The notes under the pieces were generated by a model. It ran no database searches. It had not been told where the DNA came from and was given only the letters and a program-made list of their open reading frames with translations. DNA of 8,933 nt from an uncultured Actinomycetes bacterium (GTDB lineage Bacteria; Actinomycetota; Actinomycetes; Nanopelagicales; Nanopelagicaceae), in contig CAIMCU010000034.1 of NCBI GenBank assembly GCA_903839585.1, positions 1 to 8,933 on the forward strand. Reading direction: 5' to 3'. The translations under genes were made by a program, and so were the position numbers. Of the stretch, positions 1 through 5,147 are shown piece by piece (positions within the stretch are counted from its first letter, which is position 1; each line of letters opens with the position of its first letter).

Positions 1-1127
1 GAGTTGGACGTGGAACCGTTGTTGACGAGGCGATTAACTCAGCAATCCCAGATTTCTATGGTCAAGCAGCTCGCGAACACTCAGTTCTAGTCGTAGGACG
101 ACCAACGGTTGATATCAAAAAGTATGTCGACAATGAGGTTCTCGAATTTAGCATCGAGGTAGCTGTTCGCCCAGAGATCAAGCTTCCAGATTTTTCTAAG
201 CTCAAGATCGAGGTAGATGATGTTGAGGTTACAGATAAAGATATCGATGAGCAGGTTGATGAACTCCGCGCTCGCTTTGGAACATTAAACGTTGTTGAGC
301 GCCCAGCTAAAAAGGGTGACTTTGTAACTATCTCACTCAACGCTCGTATAGATGGCGCAGATGTTGATGGTGGACAAGCAAATGACATTTCTTACGAGGT
401 CGGCTCAAACCGCATGATTGATGGACTCGATGCAGCGCTAGAAGATATGAAAGCTGGAGACATCAAGACCTTTACTACTCAGCTAGTTGGTCAGAAGGAT
501 GACGAGTCTGGCGATGTAGAGATCAAGCTTTCAGTTGTGAAGGAGCGCGAACTTCCTCCGGTAGATGATGCTTTCGCAAAGCTTGCCTCTGAGTTCGACA
601 CAGTTGCCGAACTCAAGGCAGATTTCAAAGAGCGACTTAGCCGCGTTAAGAAGTTAGAACAAGGCGCGCAAGCGCGCGACCTACTTTTGAAGAAGCTCAT
701 TGATGATTTAGATATTCCAGTTCCGGATGATTTGGTTCTCGAAGAGGTAAACGCACACCTTGAACCAGAAGGCCGCATGGAGGATGCAGAGCACCGCGCC
801 GAGGTCGATGGACAGGTTCGTTCATCAATTAAGTCAGACTTCCTTCTTGATGCAATTGTTAAGGCTGAAGATGTACAGGTAAATGAAATCGAACTTACCG
901 AGTACCTCATCCGTTCTTCACAGCGTTACGGGATGGCACCTGAAGCTTTTGCGGAGGAGCTCTCAAAGGCAGGACAGCTCAACCAGTTGGTCGCTGAGGT
1001 AACTCGCACTAAGGCTCTTGCAGGAATTTTGGGACGAGTTGCAGTTGTCGATAAATCCGGCAACGTAATCGATCTTGAAGCTCTTCGCCCTGCAGGCGTT
1101 GCTGCTCCAGCCGATTCAGCCGAGTAA
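1..1127 (+). CDS. tig: Trigger factor (ribosome-associated chaperone / peptidyl-prolyl isomerase), 5'-truncated
   Basis: This chaperone docks at the ribosomal exit tunnel and shields nascent chains in the cytoplasm. The frame is open from base 3, giving 374 residues before TAA. An apparent first ATG at 414 is internal, because the residues upstream of it are clearly trigger factor. The first visible residues (VGRGTVVDEAIN) match the segment just after the GFRxGKxP ribosome-binding signature, so roughly 50-60 N-terminal residues, including that signature, lie outside the window. Visible residues 1 to about 63 are the rest of the ribosome-binding domain. About 100-183 are the FKBP-type PPIase domain (KKGDFVTISLNARIDG, then NRMIDGLDAALEDMKAGD). 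The remainder is the helical C-terminal chaperone domain. The PPIase flap is shorter than in E. coli, as is usual in actinobacteria. The tail after VVDKSGNVIDL is Ala/Pro-rich. No frameshift is seen. Confidence 0.96.
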   Translation, partial: VGRGTVVDEAINSAIPDFYGQAAREHSVLVVGRPTVDIKKYVDNEVLEFSIEVAVRPEIKLPDFSKLKIEVDDVEVTDKDIDEQVDELRARFGTLNVVERPAKKGDFVTISLNARIDGADVDGGQANDISYEVGSNRMIDGLDAALEDMKAGDIKTFTTQLVGQKDDESGDVEIKLSVVKERELPPVDDAFAKLASEFDTVAELKADFKERLSRVKKLEQGAQARDLLLKKLIDDLDIPVPDDLVLEEVNAHLEPEGRMEDAEHRAEVDGQVRSSIKSDFLLDAIVKAEDVQVNEIELTEYLIRSSQRYGMAPEAFAEELSKAGQLNQLVAEVTRTKALAGILGRVAVVDKSGNVIDLEALRPAGVAAPADSAE

Positions 1128-1128
1128 G

Positions 1129-1146
1129 TATCTGCCCTAAGCGAAC
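1129..1146 (+). promoter_or_regulatory. Possible ClgR-like operator upstream of clpP1
   Basis: ClgR is the actinobacterial activator of clp genes. Its corynebacterial box, as I recall it, is WNNWCGCYNANRGCGWWS. The 18 bases here fit 11 of the 14 constrained positions. The right half (AAGCGAAC) is perfect and the left half is degraded (TGCC instead of CGCY). A second isolated left half-site, ATTTCGCTCA, lies at 1187-1196 over the -35 region of the candidate clpP1 promoter. The site is upstream of clpP1, where an activator would be expected. It also overlaps the tig terminator hairpin, so the match may be chance. No regulator gene is in the window. Confidence 0.2.
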
Positions 1147-1157
1147 AAGGGCCTTTT
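1134..1157 (+). terminator. Weak intrinsic terminator candidate after tig
   Basis: Seven bases after the tig stop, GCCCT (1134-1138) can pair with AGGGC (1148-1152) across a 9-base loop, and CTTTT (1153-1157) follows directly. The position and the T-run fit a Rho-independent terminator. The stem is only five pairs and the T-run is short, so it would be leaky at best. An alternative small fold (GCCT/AGGC at 1151-1161) competes with it. Confidence 0.3.
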
Positions 1158-1188
1158 AGGCATCTACATCTCGCATTTGGGAAGCAAT

Positions 1189-1217
1189 TTCGCTCAGTAA
1201 TTGTTAAGGTCTATACA
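1189..1217 (+). promoter_or_regulatory. Candidate clpP1-clpP2 promoter
   Basis: TATACA (1212-1217) is a good -10 hexamer. With a 17-base spacer the -35 would be TTCGCT (1189-1194), which matches TTGACA at only three positions. Such a weak -35 would suit an activator-dependent promoter. Transcription would start near 1224, leaving a leader of about 20 bases that contains the Shine-Dalgarno. This is the only gene junction in the window long enough for a classic promoter plus leader. Confidence 0.4.
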
Positions 1218-1235
1218 TATTTCAGTTTCAACTTC

Positions 1236-1241
1236 AGGAGG
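1236..1241 (+). promoter_or_regulatory. Strong Shine-Dalgarno of clpP1 that fixes a GTG start
   Basis: AGGAGG is a full anti-16S match, five bases before GTG at 1247. It decides the start in favour of GTG. The ATG at 1242, which overlaps the end of this element, is out of frame with the protease. It is the only strong Shine-Dalgarno at a gene start in the window. The MFS gene, clpX, valS and folC have none. Confidence 0.8.
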
Positions 1242-1246
1242 ATGCA

Positions 1247-1879
1247 GTGGATTATCTAAACCCGCAGGCGGCAGAGATTATTGCCCGTGCACCGCAGTCT
1301 GGCTCAGGTGGACTAGATGATCAGGTCTACAACCGTTTGCTTCGCGAACGCATCATCTTCCTAGGCTCAGTTGTTGAAGACTCAATGGCAAACGCCATCG
1401 CTGCGCAGATTCTCTTGCTTGCTGCAGAGGATGCAGAAAAAGACATCTTCCTTTACATCAACTCACCAGGTGGTTCCGTTACAGCTGGAATGGCGATCTA
1501 CGACACCATGCAGTATGTAAAGAACGATGTTGCAACTGTCGGAATGGGTCTTGCTGCTTCAATGGGTCAGTTCCTACTCTGCTCTGGTGCTGCTGGAAAG
1601 CGTTACGCACTCCCACACGCACGCATCATGATGCACCAACCATCTTCAGGTATCGGCGGAACAGCTACTGATATCAAGATTCAGGCAGAACAAATCGGTT
1701 TCACAAAGAAAAAGATGGCTGAACTCATCGCACATCACACAGGTCAAAAGGTGGAGACAATCACCGCAGACTCTGACCGCGACCGTTGGTTCACAGCCGA
1801 TGAGGCGAAAGAGTATGGATTTGTCGATCACGTTGTTCGCTCAGCAGGTCAGGTATCAGGAAAGGGCGGCACAGCATGA
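1247..1879 (+). CDS. clpP1: ATP-dependent Clp protease proteolytic subunit ClpP1
   Basis: This serine peptidase (family S14) of the Clp double-ring protease degrades proteins fed in by ClpX or ClpC. The product is 210 residues, normal for the family. The catalytic triad is complete: Ser105 in GLAASMGQF, His130 in MMHQP, and Asp179 in DRDRW (49 residues after the His, as in E. coli ClpP). The chamber motif [20 protein letters not shown] spans 70-89. The first 20 or so residues are family-variable and may be a processed propeptide. Start is GTG with AGGAGG five bases upstream. The stop overlaps the clpP2 start (ATGA), so the two are translationally coupled. That fits actinobacteria, in which ClpP1 and ClpP2 form a mixed tetradecamer. 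The GLAASMGQF context distinguishes it from ClpP2 (GQAASAAAV). The 1/2 numbering follows gene order. Confidence 0.96.
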   Translation: MDYLNPQAAEIIARAPQSGSGGLDDQVYNRLLRERIIFLGSVVEDSMANAIAAQILLLAAEDAEKDIFLYINSPGGSVTAGMAIYDTMQYVKNDVATVGMGLAASMGQFLLCSGAAGKRYALPHARIMMHQPSSGIGGTATDIKIQAEQIGFTKKKMAELIAHHTGQKVETITADSDRDRWFTADEAKEYGFVDHVVRSAGQVSGKGGTA

Positions 1880-2511
1880 ATAACGAGATGAACCGCATCA
1901 ACGAGATCACCTCTCGCTACGTTCTTCCAACGATCGAGGAAAAAACCGCTTACGGTTTCAAGCGCCTTGATCCATATACAAAGCTCTTTGAAGAGCGCAT
2001 CATCTTCCTTGGTCAGCCAATCGATGACACAGTTGCAAACGATGTAATGGCTCAGCTTCTAACCCTTGAGTCAATGGATCCAGATCGTGACATCATGATT
2101 TACATCAACTCACCAGGCGGATCATTTACGGCACTTACCGCTATTTACGACACCATGCAGTTTGTTCGTCCAGATGTGAGCACTATCTGTCTGGGACAGG
2201 CAGCCTCAGCTGCAGCTGTAATTCTTGCTGGTGGAGCAAAGGGCAAGCGCTACGCACTTGAGCACTCACGCATCCTTATTCACCAACCTTCATCAGAGGG
2301 TGGCGGACAAGCATCCGATATCGAGATTCAAGCTAAAGAGATTATGCGCATGAAGTCCCTCCTTGAAGAGCTGATGGCACGTCACTCAAACAAGAGCGCT
2401 GATCAAATCTCAATCGATGTCGATCGCGACAAGATTCTTACAGCTGCAGAGGCTGTTGAGTACGGTTTAATCGATCAGGTTCTTGCAAGCCGCAAAGCGA
2501 AGAAGGAATAA
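1876..2511 (+). CDS. clpP2: ATP-dependent Clp protease proteolytic subunit ClpP2
   Basis: This is the second ClpP paralogue, which in actinobacteria forms the other heptameric ring of the ClpP1P2 protease and provides the face that docks the ATPase. The product is 211 residues with an intact triad: Ser111 in GQAASAAAV, His136 in LIHQP, and Asp185 in [25 protein letters not shown] (76-95) lines the chamber. The YVLPT...[11 protein letters not shown] region is typical of ClpP2. The chosen start is the ATG overlapping the clpP1 stop by four bases, with a purine-rich GGAAAGGG stretch upstream. A second ATG at codon 5 (1888) is possible but less well placed. The C-terminus is lysine-rich (RKAKKE). 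A strong terminator-like hairpin begins 23 bases after the stop. Confidence 0.96.
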   Translation: MNNEMNRINEITSRYVLPTIEEKTAYGFKRLDPYTKLFEERIIFLGQPIDDTVANDVMAQLLTLESMDPDRDIMIYINSPGGSFTALTAIYDTMQFVRPDVSTICLGQAASAAAVILAGGAKGKRYALEHSRILIHQPSSEGGGQASDIEIQAKEIMRMKSLLEELMARHSNKSADQISIDVDRDKILTAAEAVEYGLIDQVLASRKAKKE

Positions 2512-2528
2512 TTCACTTCAATATTTAG

Positions 2529-2534
2529 TAAGTT
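2529..2534 (+). promoter_or_regulatory. Candidate leaderless -10 element of the MFS gene
   Basis: TAAGTT fits the TAnnnT pattern and ends seven bases before ATG 2542, so transcription would begin at or next to the A of ATG. No -35 match stands out at 17-18 bases and no Shine-Dalgarno is present; TTAGG is weak and at best partial. The case rests mainly on the same spacing recurring at clpX and valS. Confidence 0.3.
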
Positions 2535-2583
2535 AGGCGCCATGTTCCGAAAGTATTTCGAACCTGGCGCCTTGCTTTCTTTT
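2535..2583 (+). terminator. Strong intrinsic terminator candidate of clpP1-clpP2, overlapping the MFS start
   Basis: Arm 2535-2552 (AGGCGCCA, T, GTTC, C, GAAA) pairs with arm 2556-2572 (TTTC, GAAC, C, TGGCGCCT) around a GTA loop. This gives 16 base pairs, broken by one T/C mismatch (2543/2564) and one bulged C near 2547-2548. The basal eight pairs are GC-rich. The stem is followed by TTGCTTTCTTTT (to 2583). Stem plus T-rich tract 23 bases after the clpP2 stop is the layout of a Rho-independent terminator. The ATG of the MFS gene (2542-2544) lies inside the left arm, so the hairpin is also coding. A transcript starting at the MFS ATG would lack the AGGCGCC of the left arm and could not form the basal stem. 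Confidence 0.6.
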
Positions 2584-3795
2584 AAGGCGTTTCGAGATTT
2601 TTCGATCTCCACTCTCTTTACAGTTATCGCGCTATCAGCCTTTCCAATTGCACTTGCAATCGAAATCCTTGATGCTGGAGGAAGCGCTACGGCTCTCGGT
2701 TTGATATTGGCTGTAAAGGTTTTATCGGGCGTCCTTCTCTCTCCAGTTGGGGGAGTGTGGGCCGATCGCCTACCTAGAAAAACCGTTTTAATCATCGCCG
2801 ACAGTTTCCGGGCTTTAATGGCAGCGTCGGTAATCCCACTCACTATTTACTCAACTCCACTTTGGTTAATCGGAGTCGTTGTGTTTCTTATGGGTGTAAG
2901 CGATGCCTTTGGAGCACCAGCATCACAGGCGATAATGCCAAGCCTCTTACCTGACCACCTGCTTCCTGCTGGAAATGTAACCCGCAACATTATGGTTCGT
3001 GGCTCTTCGATTGCAGGACCAGGGTTTGCTGGTGCACTAGTTGTTGCATTTGGAACCCATGCAACCTTTGTGGTGACAGCGCTCCTTTTCGCAATCGGCG
3101 CGCTCTTACTCGTTCGAATCGATGAAAAGCCACAAGAGCAAGCACCAGAGAAGTCTTCACGATTTATGACCGAGATGCGAGAAGGATTATCCGTAGTCTG
3201 GGAGAACAAGTGGGTTGCAGCGATGATCGCAATGGCATCGGTTCAGCTCATGATTGTGGTTGGAACAGAGAATGTGATGCTCCCTGTTATCACTAAGCGT
3301 GAGTTTGGAACCGCCTCCGTTTTTGCAATCGCAGCAACTCTCTTTAGCCTGGGTGGAGTTATCTCTGCAGTTATCTCTGTTAAATCAAAACCGAAGCATC
3401 CAGGTTTGGTTGCGGTAGTCGTATGGGGTCTTTTCGCTTTTGCCCCGCTCGTTTTAGCTTTTGAAAGTACAAGGTTAGAGATCTACATCTGCTACTTCAT
3501 CGCTGGATTATCTGTTGGACCGTGGGAAGCTTTTTGGAGCACCGCAATTCAACGTGAGATCAAACCTGAATTTCAAGGTCGGGTTTTTAGCATCGACTAC
3601 ATGGGCTCAGTTGGTCTCATGCCTCTAGGCATGGCGATGGCGGGACCGCTGACTAACTACTTTGGAGAACAGAGCTTTCTCATCGGTGCCGCTCTCTTTC
3701 ACTTATTCATCTGCGCCATCACACTTCTGGTGCCTGGCACAAAGGACATGAAATCTCCCCGTAATTCTTCTCAGGGCGAACAGATAAATACTTAA
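2542..3795 (+). CDS. Major facilitator superfamily transporter (MFS_3-like efflux family)
   Basis: This is a 417-residue integral membrane protein, probably with 12 transmembrane helices and a proton-driven exporter. The substrate cannot be read from sequence. Helix 1 covers about 20-42, after the amphipathic lead FKAFRDF. Motif A is [11 protein letters not shown] (70-80), between helices 2 and 3. Further hydrophobic segments fall near 81-103, 106-126, 155-170, 174-192, 222-250, 258-280, 287-307, 312-333, 350-371 and 378-398. The charged stretch 192-221 is the central cytoplasmic loop. [28 protein letters not shown] (336-363) is typical of the MFS_3 / EntS-like group common in actinobacteria. 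The tail is short and polar. The ATG start gives a natural N-terminus. An in-frame TTG at 2572 has no better signal. Its place between clpP2 and clpX is unusual for a membrane transporter, and nothing shows that it serves the protease. Confidence 0.9.
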   Translation: MFRKYFEPGALLSFKAFRDFSISTLFTVIALSAFPIALAIEILDAGGSATALGLILAVKVLSGVLLSPVGGVWADRLPRKTVLIIADSFRALMAASVIPLTIYSTPLWLIGVVVFLMGVSDAFGAPASQAIMPSLLPDHLLPAGNVTRNIMVRGSSIAGPGFAGALVVAFGTHATFVVTALLFAIGALLLVRIDEKPQEQAPEKSSRFMTEMREGLSVVWENKWVAAMIAMASVQLMIVVGTENVMLPVITKREFGTASVFAIAATLFSLGGVISAVISVKSKPKHPGLVAVVVWGLFAFAPLVLAFESTRLEIYICYFIAGLSVGPWEAFWSTAIQREIKPEFQGRVFSIDYMGSVGLMPLGMAMAGPLTNYFGEQSFLIGAALFHLFICAITLLVPGTKDMKSPRNSSQGEQINT

Positions 3796-3824
3796 TTAGC
3801 CTCACCTTGGCCGGTTGCTCAATC

Positions 3825-3830
3825 TACGAT
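3825..3830 (+). promoter_or_regulatory. Candidate leaderless -10 element of clpX
   Basis: TACGAT matches TATAAT at four of six positions and ends six bases before ATG 3837. With 18 bases of spacing the -35 would be CTCACC (3801-3806), a weak match. There is no purine-rich Shine-Dalgarno between 3800 and 3836. The layout would put the first transcribed base at or next to the start codon, giving clpX its own promoter downstream of the MFS gene. Confidence 0.4.
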
Positions 3831-3836
3831 TTACCC

Positions 3837-5132
3837 ATGACCAAAATTGGCGAAACAAGCGATCTTCTCAAGTGCTCCTTCTGCGGCAAGACGCAGAAGC
3901 AGGTTAAGAAGCTCATTGCAGGTCCTGGTGTTTACATCTGCGATGAGTGCATCGAACTTTGTAACGAGATCATCGTTGAAGAGCTCTCCGAGCAAAGCTC
4001 CCTTGGATTAACTGAACTTCCAAAGCCACAAGAAATCTTCGAGTTTCTCGATCAGTACGTAATTGGACAGGATCGCGCGAAGAAGTCACTCTCAGTTGCG
4101 GTCTATAACCACTACAAGCGCGTGCAAACTGGCGAAACCAGAGGCGAGGATGCTGTTGAGCTCGCAAAGTCAAACATTCTCTTGTTAGGCCCAACAGGTT
4201 GTGGCAAAACCCTTATGGCACAAACTCTTGCAAGAATGTTAAACGTTCCATTCGCAATCGCAGATGCCACCGCACTTACAGAGGCTGGATACGTCGGCGA
4301 AGATGTAGAAAACATTCTGCTTAAACTTCTGCAAGCAGCTGATTACGATGTAAAGAAAGCTGAAACCGGAATCATCTACATCGATGAAATCGATAAGGTA
4401 GCCCGAAAGTCAGAGAACCCTTCCATTACACGAGATGTTTCTGGCGAGGGAGTGCAGCAAGCCCTTCTTAAAATTCTTGAAGGAACCGTTGCCTCTGTTC
4501 CACCACAAGGCGGACGCAAGCACCCACACCAAGAGTTCATTCAAATCGATACAACTAATGTCCTCTTTATTGTTGGCGGAGCGTTTGCTGGCCTCGACAA
4601 AATTATCGAAAGTCGCAGTGGATCAGCTGGCGTTGGATTTAATGCAACGTTGCAATCCGGTGAAGATAAGAACCGCAAAGATATTTTCGCCGATGTCATG
4701 CCAGAGGATCTCCTTAAGTTTGGAATGATCCCTGAGTTCATCGGACGTCTTCCAATTCTGACTAGCGTTGAAAACCTTGATAAGCCTGCGCTCATGGAGA
4801 TTTTGACTGAACCTAAGAACGCACTCGTAAAGCAGTATGTGCGCCTATTTGATTTAGATGATGTGGAACTCGAGTTCACGCCAGATTCTCTCGATGCAAT
4901 TGCGGAGTTAGCTCTAAAGCGCGGAACAGGCGCCCGTGGACTACGCGCGATCATGGAGTCCGTACTTCTAGGCGTCATGTATGACGTTCCAAGCCGTACC
5001 GACATTTCAAAGGTAATCATCGAAAAGAAGTGCATCGAAGAAAACGCCGCCCCAACCATGATTCCCCGCACTGGCGATATTCCTAAGCGTTCTACTCGAC
5101 GCGAAAAAGGTACTGAGGAGAAGAGCGCGTAA
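3837..5132 (+). CDS. clpX: ATP-dependent Clp protease ATP-binding subunit ClpX
   Basis: This AAA+ hexameric unfoldase recognises tagged substrates, unfolds them and threads them into ClpP. The product is 431 residues from ATG 3837. The N-terminal zinc-binding domain has C13, C16, C35 and C38. The AAA+ core shows Walker A GPTGCGKT (118-125), pore-1 loop GYVGED (151-156), Walker B IIYIDEID (179-186), the [16 protein letters not shown] segment (190-205), the RKH loop (227-229), arginine finger in EFIGRLP (R304) and sensor-2 GARGLR (365-370). The ClpP-docking loop, usually IGF, reads VGF (266-268). The tail is basic and Ser/Thr-rich. An upstream in-frame TTG at 3807 would add ten residues unlike the family and overlap the -10 element, so I prefer ATG, which gives the expected MxxIG...[10 protein letters not shown] start. 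Its partners clpP1 and clpP2 lie one gene upstream. Confidence 0.97.
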   Translation: MTKIGETSDLLKCSFCGKTQKQVKKLIAGPGVYICDECIELCNEIIVEELSEQSSLGLTELPKPQEIFEFLDQYVIGQDRAKKSLSVAVYNHYKRVQTGETRGEDAVELAKSNILLLGPTGCGKTLMAQTLARMLNVPFAIADATALTEAGYVGEDVENILLKLLQAADYDVKKAETGIIYIDEIDKVARKSENPSITRDVSGEGVQQALLKILEGTVASVPPQGGRKHPHQEFIQIDTTNVLFIVGGAFAGLDKIIESRSGSAGVGFNATLQSGEDKNRKDIFADVMPEDLLKFGMIPEFIGRLPILTSVENLDKPALMEILTEPKNALVKQYVRLFDLDDVELEFTPDSLDAIAELALKRGTGARGLRAIMESVLLGVMYDVPSRTDISKVIIEKKCIEENAAPTMIPRTGDIPKRSTRREKGTEEKSA

Positions 5133-5147
5133 TCTAGACTGCGCTCT
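5122..5147 (+). repeat. Inverted repeat bridging the clpX stop and valS start
   Basis: AGAGCGC (5122-5128) and GCGCTCT (5141-5147) are perfect 7-base inverted arms around a 12-base centre. The left arm includes the last clpX codons, and the right arm ends directly before the valS ATG. No T-run follows, so it does not look like a terminator. The centre holds the clpX TAA, the palindrome TCTAGA (5133-5138) and the candidate valS -10. It could be a hairpin in clpX-valS read-through mRNA or a dyad for a DNA-binding protein. No function is shown. Confidence 0.5.
5135..5140 (+). promoter_or_regulatory. Candidate leaderless -10 element of valS
   Basis: TAGACT (TAnnnT, four of six to TATAAT) ends seven bases before ATG 5148. 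This is the same arrangement as at clpX. No -35 stands out at 17-18 bases. The nearest Shine-Dalgarno-like run, GAGGAG at 5115-5120, is 27 bases upstream of ATG and too far to act. The element lies inside the AGAGCGC/GCGCTCT inverted repeat. Confidence 0.4.

Noticed and set aside
491..910. Antisense open frame of 139 codons inside tig
   Set aside because: It is Ser/Thr-rich with no recognisable motifs and lies wholly opposite a conserved trigger-factor domain. It is a shadow of the sense codons.
1242..1244. ATG directly after AGGAGG as the clpP1 start
   Set aside because: It is out of frame with ClpP1 and overlaps the spacer. GTG 1247 gives the conserved protein.
1128..1246. A small RNA or tRNA gene in the tig-clpP1 gap
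   Set aside because: No cloverleaf, TTCGA-type T-loop or other RNA-gene signature is visible. The space is accounted for by terminator, promoter and leader signals.
2572..2574. TTG as an alternative start for the MFS gene, which would leave the hairpin noncoding
   Set aside because: No Shine-Dalgarno or suitable -10 precedes it, and it would cut the usual lead before helix 1. It cannot be fully excluded if the hairpin proves to be a simple terminator.
4435..4728. Same-strand 97-codon frame inside clpX
   Set aside because: It is out of frame with an intact ClpX, without a ribosome-binding site or a protein-like pattern.
4541..5071. Antisense open frame of 176 codons inside clpX
   Set aside because: It runs opposite the most conserved AAA+ region, has Ser/Arg-rich low-information content and no start signals. 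It is a codon-bias shadow.
5115..5120. GAGGAG as a Shine-Dalgarno for valS
   Set aside because: It lies 27 bases before the ATG and codes the clpX tail. That is too far for initiation.
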